Assembly (NCBI RefSeq): GCF_031732815.1
Contig: NZ_JAVMKF010000101.1
Span: 1-5,908, forward strand
DNA: 5,908 nucleotides
Origin: Accumulibacter sp031732815
GTDB lineage: Bacteria > Pseudomonadota > Gammaproteobacteria > Burkholderiales > Rhodocyclaceae
Direction of reading: 5' to 3'
Each line of letters starts with the position of its first letter. The stretch's first letter is position 1. Shown piece by piece: positions 1 through 5,907 of the stretch. Both the position numbers and the translations under genes were made by a program. The notes beneath the pieces were generated by a model. It saw only the letters and a list, made by a program, of their open reading frames with translations, was not told the origin of the DNA and did not search any database.

Positions 1-1374
1 CCGGCGGTGTCGACCGAGTACATCCAGTCCTACCCGCCGACCTATCGCAGCTACTATCCGGCGCATCATGGCTTGCGACGCACGGTGCGGCAGATCATTC
101 TGGACTTCGACTGGCAACGGCCTTTCGCCAACCTTGATCGCGACATCGATTACATCATGCGCTCGACCCGGCAGCGCTTGGGCGAGTGGCCCGCGCCGGA
201 AGCCAATGCGCAGATTCAGGTTCTGCACTCTGCCTTCTACCGCAACAAGGGGGCCTACGTCTTTGGCAAGGCGATCAACGGCCACGACGAGTACCCCTTT
301 GCGATGCCGGTTCTGCACGATGCGCAAGGCAAGCTTTACATCGACACGATCCTTTTCGATAGCGGCTTGATCAGCGTCCTCTTTTCGCTTTCGCGCGCCT
401 ACTTCATGGTCGACATGGAGGTTCCTTCGGCCTACGTGCAGTTTCTGCGCAGCATCATGCCGCACAAGCCGCCGTCCGAACTGTATACGATGCTCGGTCT
501 CGGCAAGCAGGGCAAGACGATGTTCTTCCGTGATCTGAAGGAGCACCTGCGCCATTCGGAAGACCAGTTCATCATTGCTCCGGGAATCGCCGGTCTGGTC
601 ATGCTGGTGTTCACGCTGCCGTCGTATCCCTACGTCTTCAAGCTGATCAAGGATGTTTTTGGCGCCAGCAAGGAGATGGACCGCGAAACGGTGAAGCGCA
701 AGTATCTGCTCGTCAAACAGGTCGACCGCGTCGGGCGCATGGCCGACACGCTTGAGTTCTCGCAGGTAGCGTTGCCACGTAAGCGTTTCTCACCGGAACT
801 CCTGGCGGCGCTGCGGACGCTGGCGCCGTCGCTGCTCGAAGACGAAGGCGAGAATCTGGTGATCAGGCATCTGTATATCGAGCGCCGCCTGACGCCGCTC
901 AACCTCTACCTCGACTCGGCAACGCCGGCACAGATCGACCATGCCGTGCTTGAGTATGGCAACGCGATCAAGGAACTCGCCTGCGCCAACATTTTTCCCG
1001 GCGACATGCTGTGGAAGAACTTCGGCGTGACGCGCTACAACCGAGTGGTCTTCTACGACTACGACGAGATCGAGTACATGACCGACACCAACTTCCGCGT
1101 CATTCCAGAAGCGCCTTATCCGGAAATGGAAATGTCCGGCGAACCCTGGTATTCGGTCGCCAAGAACGACGTTTTCCCGGAAGAATTCGCCAGCTTTCTG
1201 CTCGGCTCGCCCAAGGTCCGCTCGGCCTTTCTCAAGTATCATCGCGCCTTGCTTGACGTGCGGTTCTGGCGCACAGCACAGGAACGGATTCGCGCTGGAC
1301 ATGTCGAGGACTTCTTCCCCTATCCGGAGGAGCTGCGTTTCTGCAAGGTTTTTTCGGCGGTTGGCGAGGTCTGA
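1..1374 (+). CDS. aceK: Isocitrate dehydrogenase kinase/phosphatase AceK, 5'-truncated by the window edge
   Basis: AceK is a cytoplasmic bifunctional enzyme that phosphorylates and dephosphorylates isocitrate dehydrogenase, thereby directing isocitrate to the TCA cycle or the glyoxylate bypass. The frame is open from base 1, and 457 residues are visible against about 580 in the family. The GTG at 7 is therefore an internal codon and not the start. The ATP-binding loop APGIAGL is at 577-597, the nucleotide-binding Lys in YVFKLIKD is codon 640-642, and the Asp of VGRMADT is codon 745-747. These match E. coli A315, K336 and D371 from memory with one constant offset, so about 122 N-terminal residues are missing. 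The catalytic segment GDMLWKN starts at 1000 (Asp 1003-1005, Asn 1018-1020), and the metal-binding DYDE Asp is codon 1057-1059. No key residue is lost in the visible part. aceA and aceB are not visible. The stop is TGA at 1372. Confidence 0.97.
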   Translation, partial: PAVSTEYIQSYPPTYRSYYPAHHGLRRTVRQIILDFDWQRPFANLDRDIDYIMRSTRQRLGEWPAPEANAQIQVLHSAFYRNKGAYVFGKAINGHDEYPFAMPVLHDAQGKLYIDTILFDSGLISVLFSLSRAYFMVDMEVPSAYVQFLRSIMPHKPPSELYTMLGLGKQGKTMFFRDLKEHLRHSEDQFIIAPGIAGLVMLVFTLPSYPYVFKLIKDVFGASKEMDRETVKRKYLLVKQVDRVGRMADTLEFSQVALPRKRFSPELLAALRTLAPSLLEDEGENLVIRHLYIERRLTPLNLYLDSATPAQIDHAVLEYGNAIKELACANIFPGDMLWKNFGVTRYNRVVFYDYDEIEYMTDTNFRVIPEAPYPEMEMSGEPWYSVAKNDVFPEEFASFLLGSPKVRSAFLKYHRALLDVRFWRTAQERIRAGHVEDFFPYPEELRFCKVFSAVGEV

Positions 1375-1500
1375 AGGGTCGCCGGAAGAGGCAGTATGCG
1401 CGGCCTCGCCGCCTGCCGGATTGTTGCGCCGGAGCGCCGATGTGGGTTGGCGCTGGTCTTACCCGGACGCCGAGGGGCTTGATGCTTGAGAGCGAGAGTA
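1375..1500. other. Intergenic region aceK to cytochrome gene
   Basis: This 126-base gap is GC-rich. It holds short overlapping inverted repeats, for example GAGGC at 1388-1392 with GCCTC at 1403-1407, and GGCAG at 1390-1394 with CTGCC at 1413-1417. None is followed by a T-run, so no terminator can be called. I find no convincing -35/-10 pair, so it is open whether the cytochrome gene has its own promoter here or is read through from aceK. Confidence 0.4.
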
Positions 1501-1809
1501 ATGAAGAAGCTTCATTTTTCCCTGGTTGCCCTGCTCGGTCTGGCGGCTGCCTGGCCGGTGGCGGCGCAGGACGATACGTTGGCGCGCAATCTGGTGGCCA
1601 CCTGCGCCAACTGTCACGGCACCGACGGTCATGCGGTCAAGGCTTCAGGCATGGAAGCACTGGCCGGCGCCGATGCGGCGAAGACGCTGCAAAAACTGCA
1701 CGAGTTCAAGTCGGGCGTGCGGCCGGCAACGGTCATGCAGCAGATCGTCAAGGGCTACACGGACGAGGAACTGGCGTTGATCGTCGGCTATCTGGCGCGC
1801 CAGAAATAG
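1501..1809 (+). CDS. Periplasmic monoheme cytochrome c, flavocytochrome c sulfide dehydrogenase cytochrome subunit (FccA-like)
   Basis: This is a 102-residue exported class I cytochrome c, probably the electron-accepting subunit for the flavoprotein encoded next. Residues 1-22 form a Sec signal peptide: basic MKK, a hydrophobic core, and likely cleavage after VAA before QDD. The heme-binding CANCH is at residues 35-39 (Cys35, Cys38, axial His39). The later segment FKSG...PATVMQQIVKGY matches the region of FccA that supplies the axial Met, so Met79 is the likely sixth ligand. There is only one heme motif, as in the small Chlorobium-type subunit and unlike the diheme Allochromatium form. I chose ATG 1501, with GAGAG at 1488-1492, over the in-frame TTG at 1486, because it places MKK at the start of the signal peptide. 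The next gene follows after 33 bases. A generic c-type electron carrier is the alternative. Confidence 0.85.
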   Translation: MKKLHFSLVALLGLAAAWPVAAQDDTLARNLVATCANCHGTDGHAVKASGMEALAGADAAKTLQKLHEFKSGVRPATVMQQIVKGYTDEELALIVGYLARQK

Positions 1810-1829
1810 GCGTCTCGATGCGCCAAGTC

Positions 1830-1835
1830 AGGAGG
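1830..1835 (+). promoter_or_regulatory. Strong Shine-Dalgarno of fccB
   Basis: AGGAGG lies seven bases before ATG 1843 and is the best ribosome-binding site in the window. It fixes the start that carries the complete Tat signal. It may make the flavoprotein well translated relative to the cytochrome gene upstream. Confidence 0.85.
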
Positions 1836-1842
1836 AGGGAAG

Positions 1843-3132
1843 ATGGCGACGAATGATCGCGATCGCCGGCGCTCGTTCATCAGGCAGGTCGGGACAGTCG
1901 CCTTGGCCAGCGTGTTGCCGGCGTGCGCTGGCCGCCCCTCGACAGCGACGCGTGCGCACGTTGTGGTCGTTGGCGGCGGTTTCGGTGGAGCGACTGCCGC
2001 GCGCTATTTGCGCTTGTGGAGCGAAGGGTCGGTCGACGTGACGCTGGTCGAGGCGAACCCCGAGTTCGTCTCGTGTCCGCTGTCGAATCTGGTGCTTGCT
2101 GGTGAGCGGAAGCTGGCTGATCTGAGCTTTTCTTACGACGGCCTGCGACGACGCGGCGTGCGCGTCGTGCACGACACGGTGATTTCACTCGACCCAGTCC
2201 GGCGCTCGGTGGGCTTGTTTGGTGGCGAGCGGATAGACTTCGATCGGCTGCTCCTGGCGCCGGGGGTCGATTTCGCTTATGAAGACCTGCCCGGCCTGCA
2301 GGCTGCGGCGGCTCGCGAACATGTCCTGCACGCCTGGAAGGCGGGCCCGCAGACGCTCGCCTTGCGCCGCCAACTGGCGGCGATGCCCGACGGCGGGGTC
2401 TATGCGATCACCATTCCGCTGGCGCCCTATCGCTGCCCGCCCGGGCCGTACGAACGGGCGAGCGTGGTTGCCGCGTACCTGAAGGCACACAAGCCGCGGG
2501 CCAAGATCCTGGTGCTCGACGCGAATGCCGAAATTGTTTCGAAGAAGGCGCTGTTCGCCAAGGCCTGGGCCGAACTCTATCCCGACATCATCGAGTACCG
2601 GCCGAATTGCGAGCTGCGCGATGTGCATGCTGCGACGCGCACGGCCATCCTCGACTTCGAGCAGGTGCGCGCCGACGTGCTCAACGTCATTCCCAACCAG
2701 CGTGCCGGTGAATTGGCGCGCGTGGCTGAACTTCGGCTGATCAATCAGCGTTGGGTCGAGGTCGACTGGCGGTCGATGGAATCGACCAGCCACCCGGGGA
2801 TCCATGTCGTTGGCGACGCCATTTTCGCTGCCCCGGCCATGCCGAAGTCCGGTCATCTCGCCAACCAGCAAGGAAAGCTGGCGGTGGCGGCGATTCTCGA
2901 ACTGCTCGCCGGGCGCTTGCCCAGCCCGACGCCGCTGCTGACCAACACCTGTTACAGCTTCATCGACGCGCGCAACGCCGTGCACGTCGCATCGGTGCAC
3001 CGTTACGATGCCGGGCAGAAGACGATGTTGCCGGTCGCCGGCGCGGGCGGCCTGTCGGCGATGCGCAACGAGTTCGAAGCGAAGATTGCCTCGGCCTGGG
3101 CGCTCAACATTTGGGCGGACACGCTTGCCTGA
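1843..3132 (+). CDS. fccB: Flavocytochrome c sulfide dehydrogenase flavoprotein subunit (FccB/SoxF family)
   Basis: This is a 429-residue FAD oxidoreductase of the family that oxidises sulfide in the periplasm and passes electrons to its cytochrome partner. A twin-arginine signal is visible: RRSFIRQ at residues 9-15, then a hydrophobic stretch ending LPACAG. The FAD dinucleotide fold VVVVGGGFGG is at 40-49. Cys78 in FVSCPLSN aligns with the cysteine that binds FAD covalently in Allochromatium FccB. Cys198 in RCPPGPYERAS and Cys370 in NTCYS correspond to its redox-active disulfide. The second FAD motif is HVVGDA (Asp325), followed by MPKSG and a C-terminal flavocytochrome dimerisation-type domain. 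All expected functional cysteines are kept. A strong Shine-Dalgarno AGGAGG at 1830-1835, seven bases upstream, sets the start. The 33-base spacing to the cytochrome gene implies one operon. Sulfide as the substrate is inferred from the family; other sulfur compounds are possible. Confidence 0.92.
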   Translation: MATNDRDRRRSFIRQVGTVALASVLPACAGRPSTATRAHVVVVGGGFGGATAARYLRLWSEGSVDVTLVEANPEFVSCPLSNLVLAGERKLADLSFSYDGLRRRGVRVVHDTVISLDPVRRSVGLFGGERIDFDRLLLAPGVDFAYEDLPGLQAAAAREHVLHAWKAGPQTLALRRQLAAMPDGGVYAITIPLAPYRCPPGPYERASVVAAYLKAHKPRAKILVLDANAEIVSKKALFAKAWAELYPDIIEYRPNCELRDVHAATRTAILDFEQVRADVLNVIPNQRAGELARVAELRLINQRWVEVDWRSMESTSHPGIHVVGDAIFAAPAMPKSGHLANQQGKLAVAAILELLAGRLPSPTPLLTNTCYSFIDARNAVHVASVHRYDAGQKTMLPVAGAGGLSAMRNEFEAKIASAWALNIWADTLA

Positions 3133-3142
3133 GCGGTCGTCG

Positions 3143-3160
3143 CAGTCCTTCACCGGACTG
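3143..3160 (+). repeat. Perfect inverted repeat just after fccB (possible terminator part)
   Basis: CAGTCC and GGACTG form a perfect 6-bp stem around a 6-base loop, starting 11 bases after the fccB stop. A second stem follows two bases later. No T-run follows directly, so a classical intrinsic terminator is not shown. The structure could still stop transcription weakly or protect the 3' end of the mRNA. Confidence 0.4.
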
Positions 3161-3161
3161 G

Positions 3162-3183
3162 ATCTGCCGAGCTCGGCGCAGAT
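3162..3183 (+). repeat. Second inverted repeat in the fccB-hemerythrin gap
   Basis: ATCTGC (3162-3167) pairs with GCAGAT (3178-3183) around ten bases that contain CGAGCTCG; with its flanks this makes a 12-base perfect palindrome at 3166-3177. The downstream bases are AT-rich (AAGTATTTCT) but not a clean T-run. It could be a weak terminator or a protein-binding palindrome. The bases from 3184 to 3276 are AT-rich and then carry a C7 run; the hemerythrin promoter is presumably here, but no clear -35/-10 pair is visible. Confidence 0.35.
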
Positions 3184-3276
3184 AAGTATTTCTGATGCGG
3201 ATTGATGATAAGATTTTACATTGTTCGCGGCGCCCCCCCACTGCGGAGCCACACTGCCTGATTCCGAGGACTTCCC

Positions 3277-3762
3277 ATGAATATGGCCGACCTTTTCCAG
3301 TGGTCCAACGAGTTCAATATCGATATCCAGGAAATCGATGAGCAACACAAGGTGCTGGTTGGTTTGCTCAACGAATTGCACCGCGCAATACGCGAGCATC
3401 ATGGCAAGGCGACCTCGCGCGAGATCCTCAAACGGCTGGCCGAATACACGCGCACGCATTTCCTGCTCGAGGAAAGCCTGATGCGCCTGACGCACTACCC
3501 GGGCTTCGAGCTGCACAAGCAGCAGCACCAGGAACTGATGACCCAGGTCGACGCCCTGCAGACCAAGCTTGAGCGCGAGAACGCGGCGATCAGTTTCGAA
3601 CTTCTGCACTTTCTGAAGAACTGGCTTGTGCAGCATATTAACGACAGCGACAAGCGTTTCGGCATGCATTTCCACAAGGCGGGTCTGGTCTCCTACGCAA
3701 AATGGACGGCCGAGGTGGAAACGACGATGAAGAAAAAGAAGTGGTGGTGGAAGTTCTGGTGA
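3277..3762 (+). CDS. Bacteriohemerythrin, single domain with a basic-aromatic C-terminal tail
   Basis: This 161-residue protein of the O2-binding hemerythrin family would hold a non-heme di-iron centre. All seven iron ligands are present in the usual spacing: His24 (IDEQHK), His61 and Glu65 (THFLLEE), His80 and His84 (HKQQH), His120 and Asp125 (HINDSD). The domain ends near residue 130, close to the usual length. It is followed by an extension that closes with KKKKWWWKFW (152-161), a strongly basic and Trp-rich end that could dock on a membrane or a partner. There is no signal peptide, so the protein is cytoplasmic. ATG 3277 has GAGGA at 3266-3270, six bases upstream; ATG 3283 would have a worse spacing. 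It has its own gap on both sides, so it is probably transcribed alone. Its role (O2 delivery, sensing or buffering) cannot be told from the sequence. Confidence 0.94.
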   Translation: MNMADLFQWSNEFNIDIQEIDEQHKVLVGLLNELHRAIREHHGKATSREILKRLAEYTRTHFLLEESLMRLTHYPGFELHKQQHQELMTQVDALQTKLERENAAISFELLHFLKNWLVQHINDSDKRFGMHFHKAGLVSYAKWTAEVETTMKKKKWWWKFW

Positions 3763-3812
3763 AACGGGCGCAGGCCGCCGGTAAGCCGCGCAAGGCGGGC
3801 TGCTGGGTCGGG

Positions 3813-3818
3813 TATAAT
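3813..3818 (+). promoter_or_regulatory. -10 promoter element (TATAAT) of the adenosyltransferase gene
   Basis: A perfect TATAAT in the context GGGTATAATTGC lies 46 bases before the start codon, which predicts a short leader of about 35-40 bases. No recognisable TTGACA lies 16-18 bases upstream. The leader is too short for a cobalamin riboswitch, so no B12 control is visible here. Confidence 0.65.
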
Positions 3819-3863
3819 TGCACTCTATCGGCAGTATTCTGAGTGTCATGAAGGAAGTTGGCC

Positions 3864-4433
3864 ATGGGCAATCGTCTCTCCAAGATCGTCACCCGCACCG
3901 GTGATGCAGGCTCGACCGGCCTCGGCGACGGCTCGCGCGTCGGCAAGGACAGTCTGCGCATCGAGGCGATGGGTCAGGTCGATGAACTGAACTCGACGCT
4001 CGGGCTGCTGCTGTGCGAAGACCTGCCGGCGGAAATCGCGCACGCGCTGGTCGGCGTTCAGCACGACCTGTTCGACCTCGGCGGCGAGTTGTGCATTCCG
4101 CGCATGCAGATGATCGGCGCGGCGCATGTCGAGCGACTGGAGAATCTGGTCGAGCAGTTCAATGCCGAGCTGGCGCCGCTCAAAGACTTCATCCTGCCCG
4201 GCGGTACGCGTGCTGCTGCGCTCGCTCATCTGGCGCGGACCGTCTGCCGGCGCGCCGAACGCCAGATCGTTCGCCTGGCGGCCAGCGAAGAGGTCTACGA
4301 GTTCGCGCGCAAGTATCTGAATCGCCTGTCCGACCTGCTGTTCGTTCTGGCCCGCGCCGTGAACAAGGCGGCCGGAAGGGACGATGTGCTGTGGATACAG
4401 CGCAAGAACCGGGGCGACAGCGCTGACGCCTGA
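3864..4433 (+). CDS. Cob(I)alamin adenosyltransferase, PduO type (ATR)
   Basis: This 189-residue cytoplasmic enzyme transfers the adenosyl group of ATP to cob(I)alamin, giving adenosylcobalamin and triphosphate. The N-terminal ATP loop TRTGDAGSTGLGDGSRV (residues 10-26) is the family signature. Further family motifs are MGQVDELNSTLG, LPGGT, the ATP-binding helix CRRAER (128-133), and YLNRLSDLLFVLAR (151-164). The length fits a single-domain PduO-type ATR with no fused domain. ATG 3864 has AAGGAAG at 3851-3857 at a good distance; the in-frame TTG at 3858 overlaps that site and is less likely. The gene has its own promoter and no cobalamin biosynthesis or mutase gene beside it, so its client (for example methylmalonyl-CoA mutase or ribonucleotide reductase) is not indicated. 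Gene names differ for this family (pduO, cobO, yvqK), so none is assigned. Confidence 0.94.
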   Translation: MGNRLSKIVTRTGDAGSTGLGDGSRVGKDSLRIEAMGQVDELNSTLGLLLCEDLPAEIAHALVGVQHDLFDLGGELCIPRMQMIGAAHVERLENLVEQFNAELAPLKDFILPGGTRAAALAHLARTVCRRAERQIVRLAASEEVYEFARKYLNRLSDLLFVLARAVNKAAGRDDVLWIQRKNRGDSADA

Positions 4434-4499
4434 GGGCGGGTCAGAAAATCGTTCCGCGGCGGCCAGGATAAGCGGTGCGTGACACTGGACGGCCGATGA
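4434..4499. other. Short convergent intergenic region
   Basis: These 66 bases separate the stop of the adenosyltransferase gene from the stop of the TIR gene on the other strand. I see no strong hairpin followed by a T-run on either strand. Transcripts from both sides may therefore overlap here. Confidence 0.4.
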
Positions 4500-5687
4500 T
4501 CACAGGCTGCGGCCGGCAAGAGCAGCCAGTTGTCCGAGCAGACCGAGAATGGCCGCGCCGAGCAGCGTGGCGCAGATCGACTTGCTTCGACTGACGCCAA
4601 AGCTGAAGCGAAAGGCCCCCCAGGCGACGATGCCCCAGATCAGCACTGCCGCCCAGACGGCACCGGCGAGGACGAGCAGGGCAGCAGCTGGTCCGTGCAT
4701 GGCGTTGGCAAAGAGCGCGCCTGCTTCGTCCAGGCGTTGTGCGAGCGGTGCTGCGCTGCCGACGATCGCCAGATAATCGGTGAAAAGGCCGGGTTCGACC
4801 AGTTGCACACCGAGCGCCGCGAGCAGCGCACCGGCACAGAATCCCATCCAGACTCCGGCGTATATGTAGGCGAGAATCAGCGTCACCTGGCGGAACTCAA
4901 CGCGTGTTCCGACCAGTCGCCAGGCGAGCGTCAGCGGTGCCGCGAGCAGCGTTACGGCGAGCAGGTGGAGGATCGTTCCGACCGTGATCCCCTCCGCCAG
5001 CCTCGGTATGCCGGTGCCGAGCAGGAAGACGGTGTTGCCCAGCACGAGCGCCGCCAGCAGGAAGAGAAAGGCGCGCACATGGTCGAGCGCATGGCCGGTC
5101 TGGCGGCGTGCGATCAGACGCGTCGGGTGCGCCGTCAGCTCGAGCAGATCGAGCGCCAGACGCGCCGGAAAGGCAATCTGGTCGCCGCTACCGGGCAAGG
5201 GGGCCGCAGCGGGCTGCTCCGATTCGAGGGCAAAACGTCCCTGGAGCAGAGCAATCAGGCGGTCTACGTCATAGTTCCAACGGGTTGCCGAGAGTTCGCT
5301 GGCCTGGCAGCGGGCAAATTGGGCGAGAACCCCGGGCAGATCCTGGGCAGCCGGCATCGTTGCGCCGTCAACCAGCAGCGGAATGACCGGCACGTTGGCG
5401 AGCAGCGCCGATTCAATCTCCAGTCGGACGAAGTCGTGCTCGTCGTCCAGTCGCCTTTTCCCATCGGCGCTGCAGGCGTTCAGCCAGTCCGGTCCGACGA
5501 TCGCCAGGACGACCACCGAAGTCCCCACCGCGCGCCGGATCGCTTCGGCGAAATCGTCGCCAGCGGCGATCGAGTCGTGGTCGCGAAAGACCCGGCTGGC
5601 GCCAAAATGGGCGCTCAGGCGATCAGCGAGGCGCCCGGTGGCACTCTGGCTGTCCTGCCGGCGATAGGAAAGAAAGATGTCAGCCAT
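4500..5687 (-). CDS. TIR-domain protein with a C-terminal five-helix membrane domain
   Basis: The protein has 395 residues. Residues 2-150 form a TIR domain of the TIR_2 type: DIFLSYRRQDS at 3-13, SRVFRDHDSIAAGDDF at 31-46, and VVVLAIVGPDWL at 58-69. DFVRLEIESAL at 85-95 follows, in which Glu90 aligns with the catalytic Glu642 of the SARM1 NADase. Residues 151-200 form a linker. About five hydrophobic segments follow: roughly 206-228, 236-258, 267-293, 333-357 and 371-391. The TIR domain is therefore expected to be membrane-anchored and, lacking a signal peptide, probably cytoplasmic. NAD+ hydrolysis or signalling is inferred from Glu90 only. The membrane part resembles Yip1-like proteins in layout, which is a weak guess. 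ATG 5687 has GGGAG at 5693-5697 and starts right at the TIR fold. An in-frame ATG at 5825 would add 46 low-complexity residues. No partner gene adjoins it. Confidence 0.88.
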   Translation of the reverse strand: MADIFLSYRRQDSQSATGRLADRLSAHFGASRVFRDHDSIAAGDDFAEAIRRAVGTSVVVLAIVGPDWLNACSADGKRRLDDEHDFVRLEIESALLANVPVIPLLVDGATMPAAQDLPGVLAQFARCQASELSATRWNYDVDRLIALLQGRFALESEQPAAAPLPGSGDQIAFPARLALDLLELTAHPTRLIARRQTGHALDHVRAFLFLLAALVLGNTVFLLGTGIPRLAEGITVGTILHLLAVTLLAAPLTLAWRLVGTRVEFRQVTLILAYIYAGVWMGFCAGALLAALGVQLVEPGLFTDYLAIVGSAAPLAQRLDEAGALFANAMHGPAAALLVLAGAVWAAVLIWGIVAWGAFRFSFGVSRSKSICATLLGAAILGLLGQLAALAGRSL

Positions 5688-5692
5688 GGCCT

Positions 5693-5697
5693 CTCCC
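5693..5697 (-). promoter_or_regulatory. Shine-Dalgarno that decides the TIR gene start
   Basis: On the - strand GGGAG lies five bases before ATG 5687. The upstream in-frame ATG at 5825 has only a poorly spaced AGG next to it, and reading from 5867 would run through the tRNA gene. This favours the 395-residue product. Confidence 0.65.
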
Positions 5698-5746
5698 GCG
5701 ATCTGCTCAAGCTCTTCACCGGCCCGCTGGTGCGGCGCTGCGGTCG

Positions 5747-5769
5747 GCCCGGCGGGTGAAATGCCGGGC
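5747..5769 (-). repeat. Inverted repeat between tRNA-Arg and the TIR gene
   Basis: GCCCGGC at 5747-5753 and GCCGGGC at 5763-5769 form a perfect 7-bp GC-only stem around a 9-base loop. A smaller stem, CGGCG with CGCCG (5781-5785 and 5789-5793), lies next to it. No T-run follows on the - strand. It could end the tRNA transcript, shape the leader of the TIR mRNA, or be chance in GC-rich DNA. Confidence 0.4.
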
Positions 5770-5835
5770 GTCTTCGGCGACGGCGCTACGCCGAGCCGGC
5801 AGCGCTGTGCGCTGCTGTCGGCCATCCTGGAAGCG

Positions 5836-5907
5836 TCCCCTCGACAGGAATCGAACCTGTATCTCACGCTTAGGAGGCGCGTGCACTGTCCATTGTGCTA
5901 CGAGGAG
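5836..5907 (-). tRNA. tRNA-Arg (anticodon CCU)
   Basis: A complete 72-base cloverleaf can be folded by hand on the - strand. The acceptor is CTCCTCG with CGAGGGG (one U-G pair). The D stem is GCAC/GTGC with GG in its loop. The anticodon stem is CGCGC/GCGTG (one G-U pair) with loop CTCCTAA and anticodon CCT at 5872-5874. The variable loop has 4 bases, and the T stem ACAGG/CCTGT carries the loop TTCGATT. The discriminator is A and CCA is not encoded. It reads the rare AGG codon. Confidence 0.94.

Noticed and set aside
7..9. GTG at 7 as the start of aceK
   Set aside because: The frame is open to base 1, and the constant residue offset to E. coli AceK shows that over 120 residues are missing upstream.
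3202..3215. FNR-like site TTGAT-N4 before the hemerythrin gene
   Set aside because: The left half fits but the right half (AGATT) does not match ATCAA, so the dyad is not supported.
3763..3812. Possible terminator after the hemerythrin gene
   Set aside because: The GC-rich pairing (GCCGCC with GGCGGG) is imperfect and no T-run follows.
2185..3849. A 554-codon open frame on the - strand across fccB and the hemerythrin gene
   Set aside because: It is antisense to two well-recognised genes, has no recognisable domain and a composition typical of a shadow frame in GC-rich DNA.
3819..3863. Cobalamin riboswitch before the adenosyltransferase gene
   Set aside because: The predicted leader is only about 40 bases and lacks a B12-box-like sequence; a cobalamin riboswitch needs well over 100 bases.
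4530..5759. A 409-codon open frame on the + strand antisense to the TIR gene
   Set aside because: Its translation is rich in Arg, Gln, Glu and Gly with no fold or motif, while the opposite strand gives a clear TIR domain and membrane helices.
5688..5867. N-terminal extension of the TIR protein from 5867
   Set aside because: That start lies inside the tRNA-Arg anticodon arm, the added residues are low in complexity, and the ATG at 5687 has a good Shine-Dalgarno at the natural domain start.
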